Source of the DNA: an uncultured Clostridium sp.
GTDB lineage: Bacteria > Bacillota_A > Clostridia > TANB77 > CAG-508
Assembly (NCBI GenBank): GCA_947382445.1
Contig: CANCZH010000033.1
Coordinates: 1-19,300, forward strand
DNA: 19,300 nucleotides
Direction: 5' to 3'
Positions 13,230-19,300 of the stretch are shown here, piece by piece; position 1 is the stretch's first letter; the number at the start of each line of letters is the position of its first letter. The translations under genes and the position numbers were made by a program. Under the pieces are notes generated by a model. That model did no database searches and was not told the origin of the DNA. It saw only the letters and a program-made list of their open reading frames with translations.

Positions 13230-13631
13230 TTAAAAATCCTCCTTATTTTTTATTTTTGATTTACAATTTTCACATATTCCATAAACTGTAATGCTATCTA
13301 TTTTAGTTATTGCTCCAGTTTGATTTTGTATTGCTTCTTTTATTTTCTCTTTTTCAAAGCAGTATACAAAATCAAAAATTCTCCCACAATGTTCACATAT
13401 TATATGAGAATGTTCTTTATCAATATAATCATATCTATCTGGTCCATCTAATTGTTTTATTTTCTTCAATTTTTTATTTTCTACTAAAACATTTAGATTT
13501 CTATAAACTGTACTTCTACTAATAGTTGGATGATTTTTATGAACTTTATCATATAATTGTTCTGCTGTTGGATGGTCTAAAGTATTAAATATTTCTAATA
13601 TTATCTCTCTTTGTTTAGAATAGTTACTCAT
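13230..13631 (-). CDS. perR: Fur-family peroxide-sensing repressor PerR
   Basis: 133 aa. Winged-helix domain with the recognition helix P-T-I-S-R-S-T-V-Y-R-N-L (35-46), then the dimerisation/metal domain. Regulatory-site ligands match PerR: H20, D68, H74, H76 and D87; the structural zinc site is C79-x2-C82 and C120-x2-C123. Asp at the fifth ligand position favours PerR over Fur. The N-terminus is about 10-15 residues shorter than in Bacillus PerR. Metal-catalysed oxidation of the histidines would release DNA and induce rubrerythrin. It heads the perR-rbr operon and is very probably autoregulated through the 21-bp dyad at 13647-13667. Confidence 0.92.
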   Translation of the reverse strand: MSNYSKQREIILEIFNTLDHPTAEQLYDKVHKNHPTISRSTVYRNLNVLVENKKLKKIKQLDGPDRYDYIDKEHSHIICEHCGRIFDFVYCFEKEKIKEAIQNQTGAITKIDSITVYGICENCKSKIKNKEDF

Positions 13632-13646
13632 AAATCTCCTTTTTAT

Positions 13647-13703
13647 AATTAGGAATAGTTCCTAATTTTGTTTTATTTTACATTACTTATTATTTTTTGT
13701 CAA
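13647..13703 (-). promoter_or_regulatory. perR-rbr promoter with perfect PerR-type operator
   Basis: TTGACA (13698-13703) and TAAAAT (13675-13680) have an exact 17-bp spacer. Just downstream, at about +1 to +21, lies AATTAGGAA (13647-13655), a 3-base centre, and its exact complement TTCCTAATT (13659-13667). A 9+9 dyad at the start of a perR gene is best read as the repressor's own operator. Confidence 0.8.
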
Positions 13704-13717
13704 TTATTATTATGTTT

Positions 13718-14407
13718 TTATTTTATTATATTATTTGCTTCTTCTTTTGTTAGATATTTATATTTAACCATTTTATCTAATACTTGCTTTTGTCTTTGTT
13801 TTGCTAATTTTAAGCTTTTAGTTGGAGCATATACTGATGGTGCATTAGGTACTCCTGCTAATAATGTTGCTTCATTATCTGTAATTTCATTTAGCTCTTT
13901 ATTAAAATATCCTCTGCATGCTTCTTTTAAAGTATAATATCCATCTCCAAAATAACTTGTATTTAGGTATAATTCTAAAATCTCATCTTTTTTACAATTT
14001 TTTTCTATTTCAAATGACATAAAAATTTCAGCAATTTTTCTTGTAATTTTCTTCTCTTGTGTAAAATATATATTTTTTGATAATTGTTGTGTAATTGTGC
14101 TTCCGCCTTCAACGAACTTCATTGCTTTCATGTCATTTATTGTTGCTCTACTAATTGCAATTATGTCTATTCCATTATGTTTATAAAATCTATGGTCCTC
14201 AACAGAAATTACTGCATTTATATAAATCTGAGGTACTTCTTCTATTTTGGTATAATTTTCTTTTGATTTTATTTGAGCTATTTTTTGTTTTATTGGTATT
14301 TCTTTGAGTGCATCTTTATACATCTTATATCCATTCCCTATTATTAAAAATCCTATACTTGTTAGAACTAATATTGCTATAAAAATTACTTTTTTAATTA
14401 TTTTCAT
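13718..14407 (-). CDS. Monofunctional peptidoglycan glycosyltransferase (GT51)
   Basis: 229 aa. It polymerises lipid II into glycan strands at the outer face of the membrane. One N-terminal membrane helix (about 6-26) is followed by a complete GT51 domain: catalytic E70 in E-D-H-R-F-Y-K-H-N-G, G-G-S-T-I-T-Q-Q (101-108), a R-K-I-A-E-I-F motif and I-L-E-L-Y-L-N. No transpeptidase domain follows, and the length matches MtgA-type enzymes rather than class A penicillin-binding proteins. AAAGGAG precedes the ATG. Its stop is only 15 bp from the perR -35 box with no terminator between, so read-through into perR is possible. Confidence 0.9.
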   Translation of the reverse strand: MKIIKKVIFIAILVLTSIGFLIIGNGYKMYKDALKEIPIKQKIAQIKSKENYTKIEEVPQIYINAVISVEDHRFYKHNGIDIIAISRATINDMKAMKFVEGGSTITQQLSKNIYFTQEKKITRKIAEIFMSFEIEKNCKKDEILELYLNTSYFGDGYYTLKEACRGYFNKELNEITDNEATLLAGVPNAPSVYAPTKSLKLAKQRQKQVLDKMVKYKYLTKEEANNIIK

Positions 14408-14479
14408 TTTTTCTCCTTTATATTTTATTAATTATATTGTAATTTTTTTATTTTTAGTTTTCCATTGATTTATCTTACA

Positions 14480-14504
14480 ATAACCTTACATTTTGTAAGG
14501 TTAT
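14480..14504. promoter_or_regulatory. 11-bp dyad upstream of the glycosyltransferase gene
   Basis: ATAACCTTACA (14480-14490) and its exact complement (14494-14504) around TTT. It has no T-run and lies 73 bp upstream of the gene, so it is more likely a protein-binding site than a terminator. A TATAAT on the minus strand lies between it and the gene, without a clear -35. Confidence 0.45.
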
Positions 14505-14556
14505 AAATATTAGTTCATTTCTTAATTATGGCAATAAATATTATTTATTAACATAT

Positions 14557-14588
14557 AAAAATGGAACTCTAACATGAGTTCCATTTTT
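14557..14588 (-). terminator. Terminator of the FAD dehydrogenase gene
   Basis: Perfect 13-bp stem (14557-14569 with 14576-14588), 6-base loop, T-run on the minus strand, 18 bp after the stop codon. Confidence 0.85.
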
Positions 14589-14606
14589 CAATAAAATTTA
14601 TTTAAT

Positions 14607-16041
14607 TTATAATATATTTCTTGCCATTTGTACCCCTGAGCATGATGCCATCATAAGACCTCTTGTCATTCCGCCACCATCTCCTATTGAATATAATCCT
14701 TTAATACTTGTTTCAAAATTTTCATCTATTACTAGTTTATTGCTATAAAATTTGATTTCTGGTCCATAAAGCAAGTTATCTGGATTTGCAAATCCTTCTA
14801 CTACTTTATCTACTTGTTTTATGAATTGTAAGATATCTGTCATTGTTCTATATCCTATTGCAAACGTTATATCCCCTGGTACTGCTGATTTAAGTGTTGG
14901 CACTACTGAGTTTTTGTCTAGTTCTTCTTGCCATGTTCTTTTACCTCTTGTTATATCTCCTAATCTTTGAACTACTACATTCCCTGCTCCAAGTTCATTT
15001 AAGTTTTTAGCTACATTTCTACCATAATCAATTGGTTTATTAAATGGATATGTGAAATTGTGAGAAACTAGTATTGCTAAATTTGTATTTGTACTTTTCT
15101 TATCTTTATAAGAATGACCATTTACTAATGTTAAGTTATGGTCATATACTTCTGATGATACAAATCCGCTTGGATTTTGGCAAAATGTTCTAACTTTATC
15201 TTGGAATGGCCATGGTCTTCCTACTATTTTTCCCTCATACATATAGTGGTTTATATCTTTCATTACTTCATCTGGTAATTCATATCTTATTCCTATATCT
15301 ACACTTCCTGCTGTTGTTTTTATTTTGTATTTATCACACATACCAACAAGCCAATTTGCTCCTTTTCTTCCAACTGCTAAAACGACTTTATCTGCTAATA
15401 TTTCTTCTGTTTCGTATTTACTGTCCTCTGCAAATTTTGATGGTTTAACTTTTACTCCTTTTACTTTTCCATTTTCTATAATTAAGTCTTCTACTTTTGT
15501 TTCAAACATTAGAGTAACTCCGATTTTCTTCTAAGTACTTCTCTATTTTTCCATATAATTCATGTGCTTTTTCTGTTCCTAAATGTCTAATTGGTATATC
15601 TATTAAATTTAACCATTCTTTTTTAGCTTTTTTCTTTAATTTTCCAACTTCTTCTCTAAATTCTATTCCTTCTAGTTTTGGGTCTGCTCCAAAATCTAGA
15701 TATATTTGGTCTGTATAATCTATTAGTTCTTTTGTCTTTTCTACTCCAATATATTTATGTAATTCTCCTCCAACATGTAAATCATCGTCTTCTGGATTAT
15801 ATAGTGACAATTTTCCATCTGAAAATGCTCCTGCTCCTGAGAATCCGCTTGTTATATTACAAAAAGGCTGGCATTTAGTACACTTTCCTATTTTCTCTAT
15901 TGGACAGCTTCTATCCTCAACTCTTTTTCCTTGTTCAATTAATAATATTTTTTTATTGCTGTTTTGTTTTATAAATTCATATGCCATAAAAACAGCTCCT
16001 GGTCCCATTCCTACTGCAATGACATCATATTTTTCTTTCAT
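14607..16041 (-). pseudogene. FAD-dependent dehydrogenase (COG2509-type), frameshifted once
   Basis: Large flavoprotein of the NAD(P)/FAD-dependent oxidoreductase group. N-terminal Rossmann loop A-V-G-M-G-P-G-A (about 9-16), a cysteine cluster C-P-I-E-K-I-G-K-C-T-K-C-Q-P-F-C (46-61), and G-F-S-G-A-G-A-F-S-D-G-K. The C-terminal end has Y-S-I-G-D-G-G-G-M-T-R-G, the second FAD-contact motif. The frame breaks at 15522: after E-E-N an extra C before GGA shifts it; removing the C gives E-E-N-G-V-T-L-M-F-E-T and a continuous 477-residue protein of normal length. AGGGTGATG precedes the ATG. Function in vivo is not established for the family. True mutation or sequence error. Confidence 0.85.
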
Positions 16042-16070
16042 GAAAACATCACCCTTTCTTTTTCGTTATC

Positions 16071-16099
16071 ATTATATATTACTTTTTATTTTTGAGCAA
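16071..16099 (-). promoter_or_regulatory. Promoter of the FAD dehydrogenase gene
   Basis: TTGCTC (16094-16099) and TATAAT (16071-16076) with 17 bp between, 30 bp upstream of the start codon. Confidence 0.6.
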
Positions 16100-16102
16100 T
16101 AA

Positions 16103-16128
16103 AAAATAAGCTTTTTAAAGCTTATTTT
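16103..16128. terminator. Terminator overlapping the kinase stop codon
   Basis: Perfect 12-bp palindrome arms (16103-16114 and 16117-16128), with A- and T-runs. The stop codon of the gene at 16122 lies within the stem. Confidence 0.75.
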
Positions 16129-16472
16129 AAAATTTTAGGAATCCATATAAATCCTGCTATTAAAACAGAGATAATTGCATTTACTAGAACTGCTCCTGCT
16201 GCTGCGTCTTTTGCTTTTTTAGCTAATTCATTTTTTTCATTGGTTATTAAATCAACTGTATTTTCTAAGCTAGTATTTATTAATTCTGATGATATTACTA
16301 GTCCAAATAATATTATACATATAATCCATTCTACTATTGATATTTGATATTTAATTCCCATTATAATTGTTACAATTACTGCTAATAAATGTATTTTTAT
16401 ATTTCTTTCTTCTATTATGCTATTTATAATTCCTTGAAATGCATATTTAAATGATAATAAAAAATTTTTCAT
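16122..16472 (-). CDS. dgkA: Undecaprenol/diacylglycerol kinase
   Basis: 116-aa membrane kinase of the DgkA family. Gram-positive members phosphorylate undecaprenol to feed the lipid carrier for peptidoglycan. The cytoplasmic E-R-N-I-K-I-H (22-28) and catalytic E63-L-I-N-T and E70-N-T-V-D-L-I motifs are intact, followed by K-K-A-K-D-A-A-A-G-A-V-L. Three membrane helices lie at about 29-47, 48-68 and 92-112. AAGGTGA precedes the ATG. The BI-1 gene's terminator lies directly upstream, so the kinase needs read-through or a promoter that I do not see. Confidence 0.93.
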   Translation of the reverse strand: MKNFLLSFKYAFQGIINSIIEERNIKIHLLAVIVTIIMGIKYQISIVEWIICIILFGLVISSELINTSLENTVDLITNEKNELAKKAKDAAAGAVLVNAIISVLIAGFIWIPKILK

Positions 16473-16490
16473 ATTTTCACCTTATATTAA

Positions 16491-16519
16491 AAAAAGCTAG
16501 TATTTTGTACTAGCTTTTT
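16491..16519 (-). terminator. Terminator of the BI-1 family gene
   Basis: 12-bp perfect stem (16491-16502 with 16508-16519), 5-base loop, T5 on either strand's 3' side. Confidence 0.85.
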
Positions 16520-16520
16520 A

Positions 16521-17180
16521 TTAATCGTTTCTTCTTCCTATAATTTCTAATATTCTTAAAAACATATTTATGAAATCTAAGTATAATTCCATAGCACCAT
16601 ATATTGCAACTTTTTCTTGGTCTATATCATATTCTTCACTCATTACTTTTACTTTATTCATATCATACATTGTTAATCCTGCAAATATTCCTAAAATTAC
16701 CCAATCTAACACTATGTCTAGTCCAGAACTTTTTAAGAATATGTTTATTAATGTTAATATTAATGCCATTATTAATGCCGCAAATAATACATTTCCAAAT
16801 TTACTTAAATCTTTTTCTGTTTTATATCCCATATATGCTAATATTCCAAAGAAACCTGCTGTTGCAAATAAAGCATATGCAATTGTTGTTAAATCAAATA
16901 CTGCAAATATTACCGAGAATGTTGCACCAGTTAGCATTGAATATCCAAAAAATAGTAATGTTACTACTGATGCTGGTAATTTTCTGAAGCATAGTCCAAA
17001 TACAATTGCTATTACTATTTGTGCAATTAAGATTGCTGTCCAAGCAGATGCTATTTCTATAAATGCTCCACTATAATAAGTGTATGCAGCTACTATTCCA
17101 GTACTTAATACACCTAAAAACATCCATAAAAATGTTTGTGCTAATGTTTTATTAGTACCTTTTACATATGTATCTTCCAT
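16521..17180 (-). CDS. Bax inhibitor-1 (BI-1/YccA/YbhL) family membrane protein
   Basis: 219 aa with seven hydrophobic helices. An N-terminal Y-V-K-G-T-N-K-T-L-A-Q-T-F segment leads into the first helix. The family signature in the last third includes L-G-I-F-A-G-L-T-M-Y-D, then I-Y-G-A-M-E-L-Y-L-D-F-I-N-M-F-L-R-I-L. Members are multi-pass proteins; some form pH-sensitive calcium leak channels, and bacterial roles are poorly defined. AAAGGAGG precedes the ATG. It lies downstream of pyruvate kinase, separated by a weak terminator. Confidence 0.9.
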   Translation of the reverse strand: MEDTYVKGTNKTLAQTFLWMFLGVLSTGIVAAYTYYSGAFIEIASAWTAILIAQIVIAIVFGLCFRKLPASVVTLLFFGYSMLTGATFSVIFAVFDLTTIAYALFATAGFFGILAYMGYKTEKDLSKFGNVLFAALIMALILTLINIFLKSSGLDIVLDWVILGIFAGLTMYDMNKVKVMSEEYDIDQEKVAIYGAMELYLDFINMFLRILEIIGRRND

Positions 17181-17204
17181 ATGTTTTCCTCCTTTTAAAC
17201 TTTC

Positions 17205-17235
17205 AAAAGGGAAATATTTAATTATTCCCCCTTTG
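17205..17235 (-). terminator. Probable terminator of pyruvate kinase gene
   Basis: AAAGGG (17206-17211) pairs with CCCTTT (17229-17234), extendable by A-T pairs inward; TTTTG follows on the minus strand. A weaker T-tract than the other terminators here. Confidence 0.55.
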
Positions 17236-17272
17236 CTGTATTTTATTATTTAATTCTTAAAATATTATTAAA

Positions 17273-18712
17273 TTAGTCAATTTTTAAATATCCACCAAAT
17301 GCTTTGCTTTCGCCATAATCTGGTAATATTTTTGCTCCACCTGCTATAACTACTTGATCTCCTGATTCTAAATTTCCTAAGTCTTTATGTTTTTTGATAC
17401 CTTCTTCTATTACTTTATTTATATCTCCATTGCTTTCAATGTATACTGGAAATACGTTCCAAACTATAGCTAATTGATTAAATGTTCTTCTGTTATCTGT
17501 TACTACTAATATTGGGCATCCTGCTCCTAATCCTGATAATCTTCTAGCAGAGTCACCTGTGTTTGTATAACAAACAATTGCATCTGCTTTCATATTCTTT
17601 GCCATAACACATACAGAATATGCAATGTTGTCTTCTAATGATTTTAATTCATAGTTATCATTTTGTTCAAATCTTTTCCAGTAATTAATTGTTGGTTCTA
17701 TTCTTTTTGCAATTTTATCCATTGTTTTAACACATTCTACTGGGTATTTTCCCATAGCACATTCACCAGATAACATTATTGCACTTGTTCTATCATAAAT
17801 TGCGTTTGCAACATCATTTGCTTCTGCTCTTGTTGGTAATGGGTTGTATGTCATTGATTCTAACATTTGTGTTGCTGTTATAGCTGGTTTGTTTGCTTTA
17901 TTTGATAATTTTATAAATTTCTTTTGCATGATTGGTGGTTCTGTAAAGTCTGTTTCTGTTGCCATGTCTCCACGAGCTATCATTTGAACATCTGCGTTTT
18001 CTACGATTTCTTCCATGTGTTCTAGACCTTCAACATTTTCAACTTTTGTTATTATTTTTATATCTTTTCCACCATTGTCGTCTAGTACTTTTCTAACTTG
18101 ATCTATATCGTCTTTTCCTCTTGTGAATGACATTGCAACATAGTCATAATCATGTTCACATGCTGTGATTAAGTCATTTATGTCTTTTTCTTTTAATGCT
18201 GGTAGACGTACTGCTGTTCCAGGTAAGTTCATTGTTTTTCTGCTTCCTAGTGGATTTCCATGAACTACTGTACAATGAATGTCTTTGCCTACTATTTCAT
18301 CAACAACTAATTCAATTGCTCCATCATCTATTAAAACTTTTGAACCTGGTTTAACGTCTTTGTATAATTCTTTATAGCTTACAGATACTCTGTCTTTATC
18401 TCCAATTATATCTTCATTTACTAATATGAATTTTTGTCCATCTTCTAATTTTATTTTTTCATTTTTACCTGTTACTAACATTCCTGTTCTGATTTCTGGA
18501 CCTTGCATATCTAATATTAAAGAAATTGGTAAATCCATCTCTTTTCTTAATTTTATAGCATCTAATGTTTTTTCTTCTTGTTCATCCCAACTTCCATGTG
18601 AATAGTTAATTCTGCAAACATTTAGTCCTGCTTCAAATAATTCAACTAATCTTTTCTCACTAGCAGGTCCTATTGTTCCAACTATTTTTGTTTTTCTTAA
18701 ATTTGATTTCAT
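17273..18712 (-). CDS. pyk: Pyruvate kinase
   Basis: 479 aa; transfers phosphate from phosphoenolpyruvate to ADP in the last ATP-yielding step of glycolysis. Visible motifs are G-T-I-G-P-A-S (12-18), R-I-N-Y-S-H-G (34-40), G-P-E-I-R-T-G (71-77), catalytic I-T-K223-V-E-N, A-R-G-D (246-249), T-A-T-Q-M-L-E-S and P-T-R-A-E-A-N-D-V-A-N-A-I. The substitutions D-M-Q-G for the common D-T-K-G, and A-T-E-T-D after R-G-D-M, mark a divergent subfamily. The length fits a form without the extra C-terminal PEP-utiliser domain. Start at 18712 is set by AGGAG upstream; an in-frame ATG at 18787 lies in the -35 box, outside the predicted transcript. Confidence 0.95.
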   Translation of the reverse strand: MKSNLRKTKIVGTIGPASEKRLVELFEAGLNVCRINYSHGSWDEQEEKTLDAIKLRKEMDLPISLILDMQGPEIRTGMLVTGKNEKIKLEDGQKFILVNEDIIGDKDRVSVSYKELYKDVKPGSKVLIDDGAIELVVDEIVGKDIHCTVVHGNPLGSRKTMNLPGTAVRLPALKEKDINDLITACEHDYDYVAMSFTRGKDDIDQVRKVLDDNGGKDIKIITKVENVEGLEHMEEIVENADVQMIARGDMATETDFTEPPIMQKKFIKLSNKANKPAITATQMLESMTYNPLPTRAEANDVANAIYDRTSAIMLSGECAMGKYPVECVKTMDKIAKRIEPTINYWKRFEQNDNYELKSLEDNIAYSVCVMAKNMKADAIVCYTNTGDSARRLSGLGAGCPILVVTDNRRTFNQLAIVWNVFPVYIESNGDINKVIEEGIKKHKDLGNLESGDQVVIAGGAKILPDYGESKAFGGYLKID

Positions 18713-18759
18713 ATTATCTCTCCTTTTTATATCTTTAAATATAACATTTACCGCAGTTA

Positions 18760-18787
18760 AGTATATCATAAAGTTAATTTTTTTCAA
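18760..18787 (-). promoter_or_regulatory. Pyruvate kinase promoter
   Basis: TTGAAA (18782-18787) and TATACT (18760-18765) with a 16-bp spacer, giving a 5' leader of about 40 bases. Confidence 0.6.
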
Positions 18788-18852
18788 GAGTTTTTGGTAA
18801 ATATTAATGCTTTTATTTAAACTTCATTCTAAAATTTTTATGCAAACTTATA

Positions 18853-18982
18853 ACTATAATAATTAAAATATAGTTTTTAAAATGACACGCAGTTTCGAAG
18901 CTTTGAATAGAAACTGTGTAAAAGCTTGTTTTGTATATTTTCTTTAAATGCGGGTCTTAAAATATATTTTAATTATTATAGT
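18853..18982. ncRNA. Structured 130-bp element with 20-bp perfect inverted ends
   Basis: Perfect inverted repeat: 18853-18872 pairs with 18963-18982. The pairing continues inward with TTTTAA (18875-18880) against TTAAAA (18957-18962), and GAC (18884-18886) against GTC (18954-18956). Nested inside is a 10-bp stem with one G-T pair (18887-18896 with 18910-18919), whose loop holds AAGCTTT, complementary to AAAGCTT at 18921-18927. No ORF is present. It could be a structured RNA (strand unknown) or a miniature inverted-repeat element. It lies in the 334-bp gene-free gap between pyruvate kinase and the phosphorylase, together with the terminator at 18996 and the pyk promoter. Confidence 0.5.
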
Positions 18983-18995
18983 ATATAAATTTCAA

Positions 18996-19038
18996 AAAAA
19001 TAGATATTAGCCTTTTAAAAATTCTAATATCTATTTTT
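18996..19038. terminator. Terminator of the glucan phosphorylase gene
   Basis: Perfect 15-bp stem (18996-19010 with 19024-19038), 13-base loop, A- and T-runs, 8 bp after the stop codon. Confidence 0.85.
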
Positions 19039-19046
19039 ACCACTAT

Positions 19047-19254
19047 TTATTTTGTCATCCATTTTATTAAATTCATATTTTCTGAATCTAACAACATATC
19101 ATGTTTTGGCATAACCCTAAAAGTATAACCAAAATTTCCACCAGTCAACAATTTTATCTTTGCAGAATATGTATAAACATTCTCCTCAGGATTGTCTTCT
19201 ACTCTTCTCATCTCTGTAACACAAATATTATTTACAATTCCTGTCTCTAATATT
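19047..19254 (-). CDS. glgP: Alpha-glucan (glycogen/maltodextrin) phosphorylase, C-terminal fragment
   Basis: Only the last 68 residues are present; the 5' part is cut off by the contig end. The ending Y-T-Y-S-A-K-I, G-Y-T-F-R-V-M-P-K-H and N-L-I-K-W matches the C-terminus of the short, Thermus/Thermotoga-type GT35 alpha-glucan phosphorylases (V-x-Y-x-A-x-I ... G-x-T-x-R-V-x-P-x-H). The family releases glucose-1-phosphate from glycogen, which fits a neighbour of pyruvate kinase. The catalytic and PLP-binding parts lie outside the window. The N-terminal residues of the apparent ORF up to the codon at 19254 are translated sequencing adapter and are not part of the protein. Confidence 0.75.
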
Positions 19255-19300
19255 AGATCGGAAGAGCACACGTCTGAACTCCAGTCACCCAAGTCTATCT
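19255..19300 (+). other. Illumina TruSeq adapter and index (non-genomic)
   Basis: The sequence begins AGATCGGAAGAGC and continues exactly as the standard 34-base read-1 adapter to 19288, then CCAAGTCT (an 8-base index, 19289-19296), then ATCT, the first bases of the constant part after the index. Translated in reverse it gives the artefact peptide G-D-W-S-S-D-V-C-S-S-D-L, known as a contaminant in protein databases. Confidence 0.98.

Noticed and set aside
16570..17076. Long plus-strand ORF (168 codons) antisense to the BI-1 gene
   Set aside because: No ribosome binding site and low-complexity composition mirroring the codon pattern of the real minus-strand gene; the opposite strand matches a known family.
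19255..19292. N-terminal residues of the apparent terminal ORF, starting M-G-D-W-S-S-D-V
   Set aside because: Translated sequencing adapter, not biology; the phosphorylase fragment begins at 19254.
1..19300. tRNA, rRNA, CRISPR array, transposase or prophage genes
   Set aside because: Looked for conserved rRNA/tRNA segments, regularly spaced repeats and integrase or transposase motifs on both strands; none seen.

Overview
This is an AT-rich window from a low-GC Firmicute, most likely an anaerobic gut-type Clostridia. The evidence is A/T-rich codons, strong AGGAGG ribosome binding sites, rubrerythrin with PerR, a ferredoxin-linked thioredoxin operon, a clostridial three-subunit molybdenum hydroxylase, and a FeThRed_B-type reductase. 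Every gene except one TetR regulator is on the minus strand. No rRNA, tRNA, CRISPR array or transposase gene was seen. The right end is not genomic: the last 46 bases are an Illumina adapter plus index, so this is the raw end of a short-read contig.

Layout. 53-923: an 11-residue-repeat small protein divergent from a TetR regulator. 949-2911: a two-TM hypothetical protein and a two-domain SDR protein that lacks the catalytic Lys. 3131-3865: a ferredoxin:thioredoxin reductase / thioredoxin / ferredoxin operon. 3969-8395: a molybdenum-hydroxylase (xanthine dehydrogenase family) operon, transcribed large subunit, FAD subunit, 2Fe-2S subunit, then a membrane protein; the FAD and 2Fe-2S genes are frameshifted. 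8517-10622: a membrane-anchored XRE regulator, an acyltransferase-3 membrane protein flanked by 14-bp direct repeats, and an FMN split-barrel protein. 10700-11740: a stretch of gene remnants (truncated flavin reductase, orphan C-terminal tails, and a promoter-leader-hairpin with no intact gene after it). 11742-12479: a carboxymuconolactone decarboxylase-cupin protein behind a promoter with the 19-bp spacer typical of MerR control. 12690-13631: a perR-rubrerythrin operon with a perfect 9+9 bp operator. 13718-16472: a GT51 peptidoglycan transglycosylase, a frameshifted FAD dehydrogenase and undecaprenol/diacylglycerol kinase. 16521-18712: a BI-1 family protein and pyruvate kinase. 18853-18982: a 130-bp structured element with 20-bp perfect inverted ends. 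19047-19254: the C-terminus of an alpha-glucan phosphorylase.

Common threads are redox and oxidative-stress housekeeping of an anaerobe, cell-envelope maintenance, and central carbon metabolism. Two things deserve most attention. First, three broken genes can all be repaired by removing an extra C that turns GG into CGG on the coding strand (four sites, possibly five), which points to one shared cause and possibly to assembly or sequencing error rather than gene decay. Second, there are unexplained regulatory or structured elements: the orphan attenuator-like leader near 11500 and the dyad-rich element near 18900.
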